Assembly: GCA_949130495.1 (NCBI GenBank)
Contig: OX422218.1
Coordinates: 37,255,651 to 37,319,650 of the forward strand
DNA length: 64,000 nt
DNA from: Sambucus nigra
Lineage: Eukaryota > Streptophyta > Magnoliopsida > Dipsacales > Adoxaceae
Reading direction: 5' to 3'
Both the position numbers and the translations under genes were made by a program. Below, one piece after another: positions 24,480 through 36,630 of the stretch (position 1 is its first letter; each line of letters begins with the position of its first letter). The notes under the pieces are model-generated. The model was not told where the DNA came from, made no database searches, and worked only from the letters and a program-made list of their open reading frames with translations.

Positions 24480-24481
24480 AG

Positions 24482-24596
24482 ACCTGTGGCAATGAATTTT
24501 CCCACGAACGTATGGCGTTGCTAAAAGGGTCTTGTGAGCTCCCCTATTTTTTTTGCAACGGTATCATTTGGTCGCTAATATATGAATTTCTTGTAG
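24482..24596 (+). mobile_element. CACTA-like right end remnant (R1)
   Basis: Text with repeated GCAACG/GTCGCTAATATATGAA words ends in TTTCTTGTAGTTTG, close to the reverse complement of the CACTACAAGAAA terminus (the last bases differ). The same end is in R2 (to 32708) and R3 (to 56133). Confidence 0.45.
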
Positions 24597-26317
24597 TTTG
24601 CTTACACAAATAAAACCTGTACAGGAACCATTTTGGCTGGCATGGATTTTTAAGCTGTACGGACAAAGGTGGGTTTACGTCGGATCTGGTGGCTATGGTT
24701 TAGTTTTTGGTTTTGATTTTAATTTTGGGTTGAGATAGGGGATTCGGTGGGTTCAGGGAGGATCTCTCATAGAAATATTTTATTTGCCGAAATATTTTCT
24801 GCTCCGATTTTTTTAAAGCTCATAATATATTATATTTCCTGGAAATCAATTTTTTTTTACATCTCATAATATAGAAAATAGTTTTTTTTTGTTACATGTT
24901 TTTTGGGCTGGAAATCGATTTATATTCAGCTTTGTCCTCAAAAACATTTTTTTATTTTGTAAAAATAAAAAACAGTTTTTTTAAACTTCAAATCCCATAT
25001 TTTTGCCGGAAGACTTTTTTTTCGGATAAAAATATAATTTTTTTCCTCGAATCACTCTTTTTTTGTTGATGAAAATCTGTTATTTTGGCAGGAAAAAAAC
25101 TTATTTATTTATTTATGAAAATGTATTTCTTTTTTCTTGGGAATCATTTTTTTGAATAGAAATGTCTTAACTATCTTTGTTGTTCTGAGGTGAACTTGAT
25201 CAACCGGTTGTTTTTGCGAGCCACAACTTTTTTTTGAATGTGGACAAGGAAAGGTATCAATTTATGACACTAGTTTTTGTGAGAGAAGATGTTATTTGGG
25301 TTTCCGAATATAAATAATTTTATTGGTGAGTGTGATGAAACTGACATGCTGAGAAATGTTTAGTGCGTTCAGAGATAAGGGAGATGAAAATGACATGATT
25401 CCAAGTTGAATATCATTCAGAAAGATATCGGATTCCCTAGTACCTCACCCATTAATAACTCAAGATTCCAAACTTTTTTTAACGAAGGAGAAATCCCCCA
25501 GACACAAGATATAAAAGGAACTTTTACATATAAGTTTTGTTGAAAAAGATTTTCGAACAAAACTTATTTGTTTAAAATCCTCCAGAATATTTGTTTCTTT
25601 CATCAACATATACATATAAGTTTTGTTTGTTTGTTTGCGATATTACCTTTTTCTCTTTCCTTTATTATTCATGTGATTTCAGTTGATTTGTTTATTTGTT
25701 TGTTTTTTTAAATTTGACGATAGCTTTTAATTACCACAATTTTTGGCGCTTTAATCCCTCCTAAGTATTTTTTTGGGTTAGGAACACAATATGTATACCA
25801 AATTTCGGGAATGTGTAAATACAACTTTGTATTATACGTGTCTCAAAATTGTGTAAGTCAACTCGAGCATTAAAATTTCTTCACTGAGGACAACTGGGAT
25901 CAAAATATTATTTTCCATTGTGGCACTGTTAAAATAATAGATCCTGAAAGAAAATATAAAAATACCTCTATAAGCATAATTTGAGCCAACAGAATATATA
26001 AAATTATCATTTAATCTCTAAATTTTAACAATTGCATATAAATCCCTAATTTTTATACACATGTCATATGGGCATCGTTTGAGTGTAAATAGTTATTGAA
26101 AATTTTACTTTCACCCCTAACCTTATAATGTTTGTTATTTGGACTTACAATTTAACGCGAACATACAATAAACTTTACAAGGACATTTGAAAATAATGTA
26201 TTGATTGCTTTAGCATAAAATTAGGTCTAAAAAATATTAAAATACAAAAATGATATCTTTGGACTTATTTGTCCCACTTTTATCTTGATTAATGTTTCCA
26301 AAAAATTTTAGAATTCC

Positions 26318-26478
26318 CTATTTAACCTTTTTTTTTAGAACAACTAGCTCATTCTATTTATTAGGATAGAGATGAAGAGATGACCTTCATCGGTGGCTAA
26401 CACAGACGAAAATGAAAACTTTTAAAACAAAATGGCACGAATCATGCATAAAAGTAAAGAAAACTCACTATTTAACCT
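26318..26478 (-). mobile_element. Short retroposed insertion with poly(A) and 11 bp target duplication (R1 only)
   Basis: CTATTTAACCT occurs at 26318-26328 and 26468-26478. The 139 bp between them begins with a T run, so on the minus strand it ends in poly(A), preceded by AATAAA. R2 (near 34667) and R3 (near 57933) have the site once and no insert. This is the signature of LINE-machinery retroposition. The insert is too short to assign to a family. Confidence 0.8.
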
Positions 26479-27415
26479 ATAAAAGTATCTAACACTCTAA
26501 AATGGATTTATTACTCAAACGCTCATAATTTAGGGATTTTGAGCAAAAATGTGCAATATTTGACCTTGAAATAATATAAAAACATACAAAATTGAGGTCT
26601 AATCACACCCCCAACTAGTGTATTCCTCTTCTCTAGCAATGAAGTGAAATATTAATTGTTTACACTTAAGTGAAAATAAAATAAAAATCTAACTCACTTT
26701 CGTAGGAGTTACGATTGCATTTATCGCATGCAACTAGGCTTTAATTCCCTTTGTTGTTCTAGTGGACGAGTTATAGTCGCGTGAGGATTTGGTAGGCATT
26801 TACCCACAAAATTCTCATGTCTAGTCACAATTAGTCGATTAGGGTGTAGTTTAGTATCCGATTTCAGAGAAATCTTTATCTTTGTCATTGACATAATAAT
26901 AATTCTCAACCTTGTTTACATTATTCAAGTTATAAATATATCTTAATATTCATCAAATCATGGAGTGTGTGTGTGTGTGTGACATGAAAATAATTGTTAT
27001 TTTTTTTTACTAAACACAACTTTGATTTCCTTCTGAATATTATTTTGCGTCAACTTCAATATATAATTAGGTATTCACTCACAAAGAAAACTCTCAGAAT
27101 TAGGCTTAATTCACTCCACCCATGAGCTATCAGGAGTAATTGTATAAGACAAAAAGATACACACATCAGATTTTTATGAAAAACAAGCATTATTTGCTAA
27201 AGAAGATCCCATGAATGGAACACATCGACTTATTGAGAACATTTAAATTAAACCATAAATTCTCATAGTAATCTTTGCATTATTTAAATCACGATATGCT
27301 TAGGATCAATAGTTCATTTTTGGGTTGAAATTGGGCTCGGGTTAAGGTTACAAACGAAGAGAAGGAATTCAATGTACATTGAGAATTATACATCATTGAT
27401 GAACACGGGGTGGTA

Positions 27416-27439
27416 TACACACACACACACACACACACA
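27416..27439. repeat. (AC)n microsatellite
   Basis: It has about 12 AC units. R2 has a longer (TA)n(CA)n tract at the same place, and R3 a (TA)n tract. Confidence 0.9.
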
Positions 27440-27847
27440 TAGAGGTAAAGAAGGAGGGAGGAAAGCTCACCCACATTACACTCTATAGATCACACTATAT
27501 ATCACCTAATTCTAGGCACTTAGACATATATTTTTTCAAATTTATTATTTTTTTATTGAAATTACCCTTTCAATCAACACGTGAAAAATATTAGGTCGAA
27601 ATACATTTTCTACCTATTTTTAGAAATTCACAAATTATGCCAGCGCAAACACTTATAAAAAAGGTATTTTCAACAATTCTTAGTTGAATTTTTAAAATAG
27701 CTACGAATTGTTTTTTGATTTTTTGAACATGTGTTCATTGGAAGACTTACTCCATGCGAAAAAAAAAGTGAATAAAAAAGTTTTTTAAAGTCTACAACTA
27801 GGTATGATGTATGGGTGATGTAGGAAGCATAATGTATATGAGCATTG

Positions 27848-27886
27848 CTCTCTCTCTCTCTCTCTCTCCATATATATATATATATT
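27848..27886. repeat. (CT)n then (TA)n microsatellite
   Basis: About 11 CT units are followed by TA units; R2 has a shorter version near 36115. Confidence 0.9.
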
Positions 27887-27933
27887 ACGCAACAATAATA
27901 CTTTCTTTACTAGTTACTCTTGTTAATATTTTT

Positions 27934-28358
27934 CAAGGTTCTAAAAAATGCGGGGCGTGATCGAGGCGTGGAGGCCAAGCCTTAAGCCTTAGAAGCCTAG
28001 ATGGGCCTAGGCGTAAAAACGCGTGAAAAGGCGTTTAGGCCTTCTTAATATATTTTAATATTTTTTAACCATAACAAGGTTATGAAAATACAAAAATTGC
28101 ACATATCATACAAATATGTCTGAATATATGCAAATTAAAATACTATTTGATTATTTTGGATGAGATAATGGTCCGGTCTGTAAACAAATTCTTTAAAAGG
28201 CAACATCGTTTCACTAAAGCATTATTGTTTTTAGAAAAAAGTGCGCCTTAAGGGTTTTACCAGGAGTAAGGCGTGAAAAGCGTAAGGCGAGGCGTTTCTC
28301 CCAAGCCTTAAGCCTAGGCATGTCTAGGCGGAGCCTAGGCGGGTTTTTTAGAAAATAG
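27934..28358. mobile_element. Non-autonomous hAT-like element, 425 bp (R1)
   Basis: ATATTTTT duplicates flank it (27926-27933 and 28359-28366), the 8 bp size typical of hAT. The ends are CAAGGTTCTAAAAAA and, read from the other side, CTATTTTCTAAAAAA, imperfect inverted repeats. Interior arms are rich in GCCTAGGC and AAGGCG words that can fold back. R2 has the single site at 36208-36215 without the element. There is no coding capacity. A second 425 bp member is at 54016-54440. Confidence 0.88.
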
Positions 28359-28789
28359 ATATTTTTCATTAGATATCATCTTTCTCTTCTTTTTTTCCAC
28401 CCATTTATAATATAATTCCTTTTGAATGAATTACAAAAGTTAGGGTAGGACTAAATACGTTAGGTTTTACCCAAAAGTGTAGTAAAGGTACAGTTACCAG
28501 GTTTTCAATCAAAAGGATTATAATAAGGATTCAACGGGTTGAGTAAGTTGATATTTCTAATTTTGGATAGGATAATGCTTAATGGGATAAGAAGGATAGT
28601 AACACCCAAGAAAAATAAGAGGGTGATAATAATAACACCCATGCTCAATTGGCCAATGGGGTGTCAAAAAAGGAGTAGGTGATGATAATCATACCCAAGC
28701 AAAATGAAAAGTCGCTCTTCATAAATATTGTCAACAAGTTAAACATCTTCCGTTTGAGTGGAGACTAACTCCAAGAAAGGCTGCATACG

Positions 28790-28935
28790 TGACCATCTTT
28801 TGGATCTTGAACTGTGATAGCGCCACAAGGAGTAACCAACTCAACAATGAAAGGTTCTAATCACATTGTTTTTAATTTTTTGGGAAAGTGATGAGGACGA
28901 GAATTGTATATTAATAAGTTTTTACCATCACCATA
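28790..28935 (-). pseudogene. Gypsy integrase C-terminal relic (R1)
   Basis: Minus-strand translation gives a short run with the blocks LLIYNSRPHHFPKKLK, GAITVQDPKDGHV and an EPFIVELVTP-like middle. This resembles the end of integrase in Athila/Tat-type plant gypsy elements (LLYNSR..FPGKL...GPF.V...PHGAVEI). It has at least one stop and no other pol domain nearby. The same relic is in R2 at about 36631-36780. Confidence 0.6.
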
Positions 28936-28954
28936 AAAAAATCAGGGGGGGTCA

Positions 28955-29110
28955 CGGAGACCTTATTCCTATCTTGGTCTGTGACTAGCTGGTCATGACC
29001 CAAAGCCATGATTAAGTGGATAAACACATGACTGGTTCCATGATCATAGATTGTCGCGGCCTTAACTCGAATTGGTCCCTACCACGGATCGTGACCAGGT
29101 TGGGTCACGA
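28955..29110. repeat. GGTCATGACC / GTGACC word cluster (R1)
   Basis: A 10 bp palindrome GGTCATGACC is at 28991-29000, with further partial palindromes (CCATGATCATAG, GATCGTGACC, GGGTCACGAC) within 150 bp. R2 keeps it at about 36790-36965. Its nature is unknown. Confidence 0.4.
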
Positions 29111-29201
29111 CATTAACTAGTAAGCTGTGAGTGACCATCATGGCGGAAAAATTGTACCAAATTTTGCTCCAACTATCATCACCATCATGACCAGCCTCTT
29201 T

Positions 29202-29381
29202 ATTTATAAAGACTCAAACTATTCATCCATTTCACATAGACTCATTCCCTATCTGTCTCAAATGGAAAAACCCTATTCCTCTCTCTTTCTCTCTTTGGCT
29301 TCATCTCTCTCACTCTCTTATGTAACATTTTCTCTCTTTACGTGTATTTGTGTATGTGTGTTTGTGTGTGAATATGTATAG
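29202..29381 (+). other. Possible orphan promoter plus first exon (R1)
   Basis: A TATTTATAAAG box at 29201-29211 lies about 50 bases before an ATG at 29262 opening a short frame (40 codons) that starts MEKPYSSLFLSLASSLSLS, a signal-peptide-like start, and then runs into TG-repeat-derived residues and a stop. R2 has the same frame from 37105 (MAKPSSS...) but a changed TATA box. It could be a captured gene start or chance. No downstream exon was found. Confidence 0.2.
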
Positions 29382-29820
29382 GTTTAAATATATATATGTG
29401 TGTACTTGTGTGTGTACATATATATCATGTACATTTCGGTGTATTAGTGTGTGTATGTAAATGTCTGTATTAGTGTGTGTGTATATATATAGACATATAT
29501 ATTTTTATGTGTATATATAATATATGTATATATGGTGTGTATATGTGTATATATTTAGGTATGTTTATTTTAAACCTATTTTTTTTTCTTTAAACCCTAA
29601 TATAGCAAGAAACTAGCCTAATTTTCAATTCAAATATAGTCCAAAACTCTATATTTAAATTTGTCAAATGTTAAACCCTTATTAGTGAAAAAAATTCCCA
29701 TTTTTAAAATATTTAGTGGAAAACTACCCTTTTTAATAAATAATAATTTAAAACTAATTTTGTGCAAAAATACCCTAAATCGAATTTACTAAAGTCTAAT
29801 TGAGTGAGAAACTACCCTAA

Positions 29821-30642
29821 ACCTTAAGTAATTGAGAAGCTACCCTAATTCTTTGAGATATTGTTATTATTGGCATGTGTTTGATAATATAGATAAAGAA
29901 GGAGTATGGGGTAATTATTGGTTGTTAGTTCGGTTATTCGATAGTGATGTGGAATTGCCTGGATTGATAATAAAAATGGACTTCCAAACTCTCACATAAT
30001 AAACCATAACAAGATGTGTCTTAACACTTATATTGGGTTCTTGTGTGTATTTCATTACGGTAAGATCTAATATGCAAGGGGTTAAAAGAAGGGTAGTGAT
30101 AAATCAATACCTTATTCAAAGTAACATACCCTTATACCTCTTATCTTAAAATAAGATAAACTTAAATTGGATAGATACAAAAATAATAACCAGTTATTGA
30201 CTAATTAGAGCCATTATTTGTTGGACTCATATTCATGCTCTCATATATTTTTCTTAGGGAAAATAAGTCACGGTGATAATAACTAGAAAATAGAGTACGA
30301 GATGTTGCAGTTTGACCACACTTATACCACTTTTATTAGTCTTGAAATTACATATATTGCACATAGATACTAGCCTTCTAGTTCTTATGCGTACGCATTC
30401 AATATCCCTTATACCCATTCGAGAGTCATTACCCCTGTAATGAGATCTCTCGAATTGTCCCATTTGGATAGTTTGGGACTGCATAATTTCTGTACAATAT
30501 TCTTAGTGGCTTAAAGTTGTTACTTTTGGAGGAAGTTCTTCAATTGTATCCTAATGTTCTCTGGCTACATACTAGATTGACAAGTATAACTGTTATTTCA
30601 GTTTTGTTTACCTTTAATAGGTGATTAGTTGTGGTAGCAGTG
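29821..30642. other. Non-coding spacer before CACTA relic
   Basis: I see nothing gene-like and no match to other parts of the window. Confidence 0.45.
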
Positions 30643-32450
30643 ATGGGATCTCTGAAATACAAAGAGTGGATGGGTGAGACAAATAGAACGAGGGATGCGT
30701 TTCGCAGAGGTGCTAACAAATTTTCGAAACATGTAAAGAGATATCGTAATGATAAAGAGTTTCTGTGTCCGTGTACTAGGTGTAAGAATTGTAAGGTGTT
30801 TGAGTAGAATTTAGTTGAACTACATTTGTTAAGATTGGGTATTCAAGATAGTTATCGATTTTAGAGTTTTCACGGTGTATTGAAAGTTCCTTTTGACCCC
30901 GACCAACATTCACAACAACCTTCAACAAGTATGATAAATGTATGAGGGCACGACGTAGATCATAATATGTGAGAGGATTTAGTTGATGATGCGTACGGAG
31001 TTTATGAAGTAAAGGAGAATGAGGTTACTGATGATGTAGAAGGTTCAAGTGCTCGTGAAGATATCATGATAAAACTTGACGATGACTACCAAAGTTTAAA
31101 ATTTAGGGCGACTCAACCGTTATACTTTGGTTGTGAGAAATATCAAACAACTTTACATGCCATGGTTGGTTTGCACAGTTGGAAGACGCAGTACGATTTG
31201 TCTGGCAATAGCGTGATATGAATTCTGAAATCGGTGAAGGGCTTATTACCCAAGGAGAATACACATCCAAATAGCTATCCTGTTATGAAGAAAAGTTTGA
31301 AAGGTTTGGGAATGAAGTATAAATCGATTCATGCTTGTGTGTATGACTGCATGCTATACCGAACGGAGTATGAAATTCTCGATCGTTGTCCGGTATGAGA
31401 TGAAACTAGATATGTCCAATCTACTTGTAAGGAAGGCACAAGCTCAAAAGTCCCTCAAAAAGTATTGAAATATTTTCCATTTGGGCCTAGATTAAAGCGA
31501 TTTTTCAAAGTTCTATGGATATCGGAGGCAATGACTTGGCATGCTAGGGCAAAAGTAGGGGTAATATCATGCGTTATCCTATTAATTCTACATCCTGGAG
31601 GAGGATGAATTATGAGTATCCCGACTTTTCCCGAGAGCAACACGACATTCGTTTAGATATATCAACAGATGGTTTCAATCCATTTGGAAATCTAAGCACC
31701 AATCAGAGTTTATGGGCAGTGATCCTTTCCCCACTCAACCTCCCTCCTTCACAGTGTATGAGACCTGAATTTTCTATGATGGCTTTGTTGATATCGGGGC
31801 CGAAGGCACCAAGTGATGACATCGACGTCTACCTGGCTCCTTTGGTAGAAGAATTAAATGAGTTGTGGGAAGAGGGTGTGCAATCATTTGACTCTTTTAG
31901 AAAAGAAGATTTTACACCGAAAGTTATGTTGATGTGGGCAATTCATGATTTTTCAGCTTATGGGACATTATCCGGTTGTATAGTACATGGTTATTTGGGG
32001 TGTCCTATTTATGGAGAGGAGACCGAATCTCTTTGTCTATCCTTTAGCTCAAAAAATGTATACCATTACCACAGGAGGTTTTTACCCCTAGCTCATAGTT
32101 TCAGATTTGAGAAAGGTTCCAATTTTTTATTGGGCGGGGCTAAACATAGGCTACTTCCGAGACAACTTTCGGGTTTAAAAATCGAAAGTAAATCTTCTGA
32201 ATGTGGACCTAATATGCCAGGTAAGAATCCTAAATTTAAGAATGTCAAGCATAAGAAGACTTCAACTGGGAATGAAACTGAGACAAGAAAGGCATGATCT
32301 AGGAGGTTAATTTTATTTGACTTGCCTTATTGGAAGATTAACCCAATGCACCATGAATTGGATGTGATGCATGCACAGAAGAACTTCGGTGAACATATTG
32401 TGGGCACTTGCCTTGGGGGTGTCATTCGATGGATGGAGAAAATGCACGAA
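30643..32450 (+). pseudogene. CACTA (TNP2-type) transposase pseudogene
   Basis: From ATG 30643 the text reads as a plant CACTA transposase: an N-terminal transposase-associated domain with a cysteine cluster (CPCTRCKNCK, residues about 43-52), DLVDDAYGV, then YKSIHACVYDCMLYR, and in the long open stretch 31569-32297 the core block with SDGFNPFGNLST, LPPSQCM, SGPKAPSDDIDVYLAPLVEELNELW (in two pieces), FSAYGTLSG and YHYHRRFLP. After the stop at 32297 the frame still reads FDLPYW...HHELDVMHAQKN to about 32440. At least six in-frame stops before 31560 and one frameshift near 31565 disable it. Known members bind element ends and cut CACTA elements out. It is not in units A or B in this length. Confidence 0.88.
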
Positions 32451-32464
32451 AAGACCTTAATAAT

Positions 32465-32545
32465 TAGTGTGCTCCCTAGGAATTGAACCCAGGACCTCAA
32501 GCACTAAACCCTATAAAGTTACCACTAGGCCACTTACGCCAACTT
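32465..32545 (-). ncRNA. tRNA-like SINE promoter region (A and B boxes)
   Basis: On the minus strand an A box TGGCCTAGTGG (32531-32521) and a B box GGTTCAATTCC (32488-32478) have tRNA-like spacing, as for RNA polymerase III promoters of plant tRNA-derived SINEs. The flanks do not form an acceptor stem, so it is not a working tRNA gene. The 3' end and target duplications were not resolved. Confidence 0.55.
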
Positions 32546-32736
32546 ATTTAGTTCAATCAAAATAAATATATATACCAATATACCCATCACGGAAAACCTG
32601 TGGCAATGATTTTTCCACGAAAGTATGGCATTGCTAAAAGGGTTTTGAGAGGTCCCCTATTTTTTTGGAACGATCTCATTTCGTCGCTAATATATGAATT
32701 TCTTGTAGTTTGCTTACACAATTTTTTCCTCCCTAT

Positions 32737-33485
32737 TGAAAAAGAAGAAGAACAGCCCTTCTTCGGAGGCGCACATGCTAGGTACAAGCTATAAAAAAAT
32801 CATCTATGAAAGATTTAAAAAATCTAGTAAAAGGACCCTTATAGGGTATAGCTTTGAAGCTGAGTCTAATATCATCATGCACCTCCCTTATAATAGACAT
32901 TGAACTCATCTTTTCTCCTTCAAAGAAAGATCTAATCCTAGCACACCAAATTTTCCAACAAACTAAGCTTGGAATAATTTTACATAAAACCGATTTGATG
33001 TTTTTACCTCGTGTTGAGAGCCACCAGAAAACGAGTCTAGATCTAAGACATGAATTTGCAACTTTTAGCCCCATTAAATCTTCAAAATGTCTCCATACTG
33101 GAATGGCAATTTCTCCATCATTGAATAAGTGATCTCGGTTTTCTTCATTGCTTCTCTAGCAACATCGACATTTGGACATTAAAGGAATTTTAATATCTTT
33201 CAATTTTTTATCAAGAGGGAGACCATTGTGGAGAAGACGCCACATGAAAGTTGATATTTTGGGAACAATATGACAATCCCAAATCAGGGATGATGAGAAT
33301 TGAACGCAGTCCCTTGTCCTAATAAGATCCCAAGCTACTTTAAAAAAAAAACCATTATCCACCCAAGAATGAATAGAGTTGACCACCACACTTGAATTAG
33401 GATAATACCAGATTTTTTGCATTCTTTTCCAAGTAGGACTTGCAGAAGTAATTGAGGCTCTAAAATTTTTGCTAGCCAACTTCTT
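32737..33485 (-). pseudogene. LINE (non-LTR retrotransposon) ORF2 C-terminal fragment
   Basis: R1 and R3 lack this segment between CCTCCCT and TTACTAACT. On the minus strand one frame runs from the right edge to 32778 with a single in-frame stop at 33156-33158. It contains AWDLIR, WDCHIVPKISTFMWRLLHNGLPLDKKL (in two pieces) and CRCC, the reverse-transcriptase zinc-binding domain found after the RT in plant L1-type LINEs. This is followed by HLFNDGEIAIPVW and a basic/aromatic tail. Only about 0.75 kb remains, a 5'-truncated copy. No clear poly(A) or target duplication was found. Confidence 0.78.
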
Positions 33486-35613
33486 ATATTTTTTACTAAC
33501 TAAAAAACCCGTACATGAACCATTTTGGCATACAAGTATTTTCAAGTTGTACAGACAAAGGCGGGTTTACGTCGGATCTGGTGGCTATGGTTTTGTTTTT
33601 CGTTTTGGTTTTAATTTTCGGTTGAGATCGAGGATTCGGTGGGTTCAGGGAGGATCTCTCATGGAACTGACATGCTGAGAATTGTTTAGTGCGTTCAGAG
33701 ATAAGGGAGATGAAAATGACATGATGCCAAGTTGAATATCATTCAGAAAGATATCGGATTGCCTAGTACCTCACACATTAATAACTCAAGATTCCAAACA
33801 TTTTTTAAGGAAGGAGAAATCCACCAGAACAAAAATACTATAGACACAAGATATAAAATGAACTTTTACATATAATTTTTGTTGGAAAAGAATTTCCAAC
33901 GAAAGTTATTTGTTTAAAATCCACCAAAATATTTGTTTCTTTCATTAACATATGCATATAAGTTTGATTTGTTTATTTGATATATTACCTTTTTCTCTTT
34001 CCTTTGTTATTCACGTGATTTCAATTGAATTGTTTATTTTTTTGTTTTTTAAAATTTTGAGATAGCTTTTAATAACAACAATTTTTGGGGCTTGTATCCT
34101 TGGTAAGTAATTTTTTAAGGTTAGGAACACGGTATGTATACCAGATTTCAGGATTGTATAAATACAAGTTTGTAATATACGTGTCTCAAAATTGTGTTAG
34201 TCGACCAGAACAATAAATTTTATTTATTGAGGACAATTGGGACCAAGATATTAGTTGTATTTTTGCATTGTTAAAATAACAGATCCTGAAAAATATATAT
34301 ATAAATACCTCTATAAGCATATTTTGAGCCAACATAATACATAGAATTATCATTTGATCTCTAAATTTTAAGAATTGCATATAAGTCCCTAATTTTTATA
34401 TTCATGTCATTTTGGGCATCGTTTGAGTGTTAATAATTATTGAAAATTTCACTTTTACCCCTAACTTTATATTTTTTTATCATTTTGACTTCCAATTTAA
34501 CGTGAATATACAGTAAACTTTACAAGCACATTTGAAAATAATGTATTGCTTCCTTTAGCATAAAATTATGTCTAAAAAATATTTAAATACAAAAATTATA
34601 TCTTTGGCCTTATTTGACCCACTTTTATCCTGATTAATTTTTTCAAAAATATTTAAAATTAGCTATTTAACCTTTAAAAGTATCTAACACTGTAAAATGG
34701 ATCTATTACTCAAACGCTCATAACTTAGGGACTTTGGAGAAAATTGTGTAATATTTGACCTTGAAATAATATAAAAACATGCAAAATTGAGGTCTAATCA
34801 CACCCCCAACTAGCGTATTCCTATTCTATAGCAATGAAGTGAAATACTAATTGTTTACGCTTAAGTGAAAATAAAATAAAATCAAATCAAAATCTAACTC
34901 ACTATCGTAGTAATTACGATTGCATTTATCGCATGCAACTAGGCTTTAATTGCCTTTGTTGTTCTAGCGGACGAGTTATAGTCTCGTGAGGATTTGCTAG
35001 GCATGTACCCACACACTTCTTATGTCTAGTCATAAGTAGTCGATTAGGGTGTACTTTAGCATTCGAGTTCAGAAAAATCTTTATCTTGGTCATTGACATG
35101 ATAATAATTCTCAACTTTGTTTACATTATTCAAGTTATAAATATATGTCAATATTCATCAAATCATGGAGTGTGTGTGTGTGACATTAAAAGAATTATAA
35201 TTTTTTTTTTACAAAACACAACTCCGATCTCATTCTGAATGTTATTTTGCCTCAACTTCAATATCTAACAGGGTATTCACTCACCAAAAAAACTCTCAGA
35301 ATTAGGCTTAGTTCAGTCTCCATATGAGCTATCAGGAGTAATTGTATAAGAGAAAACGATACACGCATAATATTGTTATGAAAAAACAACATTATTTGCT
35401 AAAGAAGATCCCATGAATGGAACACATCGACTTACTGAGAACATTTGAATTAAACCATAAATTTTCCTAGTAATGTCTCCATTATTTAAATCAAGATATG
35501 CTTAGGATCAATAGGGCATTTTTGGCCTAAATTAGGCTTGCGTTGAGGTTACAAATGAAGAGAATGAATTCAAAGTACTTTAAGAATCATACATCATTAA
35601 TGAACACGGGGTA

Positions 35614-35617
<4 letters not shown>

Positions 35618-35672
<55 letters not shown>

Positions 35673-35693
35673 TGCGCACACACACACACACAC
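35618..35693. repeat. (TA)n(CA)n compound microsatellite
   Basis: About 20 TA units run into CA units with one GCG interruption; it corresponds to the tract at 27416 in R1. Confidence 0.93.
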
Positions 35694-36207
35694 AAAGAGA
35701 GAGGGAGGGAGGAAGGCTAACCCACATCAGACTCTATACATCACACCATATATCACCTAATTCTAGGCACTAAGACATATTTTTTCCCGAATTTCTTATT
35801 TTATATATTGAAATGAATCTTTCAATAAACACATGTGAAAAATATGAGGTCAAAATACATTTACTAGCTATTTTTAGAAATTCACAAATTGTGCTAGTGC
35901 AAGCACTTTTAAAAAAGTATTTTCAATAATTTTTAGTTGGATTTTTAAAAATAGCTACAAAATGTTTTTTGTCCTGATTTTTTGAACATGTGTTGATTGG
36001 AAGATTAACTCCGCAGATAAAATAAAATAAAAAGTGAATAAAAAAGTTTTTTAATGCCAACAACTAGGTATGATGTATGAGTGATGTAGGAAGCATGATG
36101 TATATGAGCCTTGCTCTCTCTCTATATATATATAAATATATATATTACGCAACAATAATATTTTCTTTACTAGTTCTTTCCCTTTATTTTTTTTACAATT
36201 ATTGTTT

Positions 36208-36215
36208 ATATTTTT
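36208..36215. other. Empty site of hAT-like element in R2
   Basis: A single ATATTTTT matches the duplicated 8 bp around 27934-28358. Confidence 0.85.
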
Positions 36216-36630
36216 CTTTACATATCACCTTTCTCTTCTTTTTTACCACCTATTTATAATATAATTCCTTTCATAAGAATTACCAAAGTAAGGGTAAGAC
36301 TAAATACATCAGGTTTTACTCCAAAGTGGAGTAAGGGTACGGTTACCAGTTTTCGATCGAAAGGATTATAATAAGGATTCAACGGGTTGATTAAGTGGAC
36401 ATTTCTAATTTTAGTTAGGATAATGCTTAATGGGCTAAGAAGGATAGTAACACCCAAGAAAAATAAGAAGGTGATGATAATAACACCCATGCTTAATGGG
36501 CAAAAGGGGTGTGAAAGAAGGAGTGTGTGATGATAATCACACCCAAGAAAAATGAAAAGTCGTTCTTCATGAATATTGTTAACAAGGTCAACATCTTATG
36601 TGTGAGTGGAGACTAAATCTAACAAAAACC

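Larger units (their letters stand above)
1..24480. repeat. Duplicated unit A (core)
   Basis: This is the first copy of a large direct segmental duplication; the partner is 38735 to about 56020. Both copies open with the same text (position 1 matches 38735) and stay collinear through the CACTA relic, the plant-transposon ORF, the long non-coding stretch and the BAHD gene. Differences seen by eye are about 4 % in the first 240 bases and about 2 % in BAHD exon 2. Unit A alone carries the gypsy element at 8618-19563. Unit B lacks about 220 bp corresponding to 645-862. The left edge of the homology lies outside the window. Confidence 0.93.
24480..29820. repeat. Block R, copy R1
   Basis: It is shared with R2 (about 32595-37590) and, for its first part up to about 27415, with R3 (about 56020-58924). 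It begins inside a CACTA-like right end and runs through T-rich DNA, three conserved but non-coding stretches, microsatellites, and a gypsy integrase relic. R1 alone has the hAT-like element at 27934-28358 and the small retroposon at 26329-26467. Confidence 0.88.

Noticed and set aside
26721..26909. Minus-strand 62-residue frame also open in R2 (34926-35114)
   Set aside because: It is broken in R3, substitutions show no bias to silent sites by eye, and no family is recognised.
32465..32545. Functional tRNA gene
   Set aside because: A and B boxes are present but the flanks cannot form an acceptor stem and there is no proper anticodon arm; a SINE head fits better.
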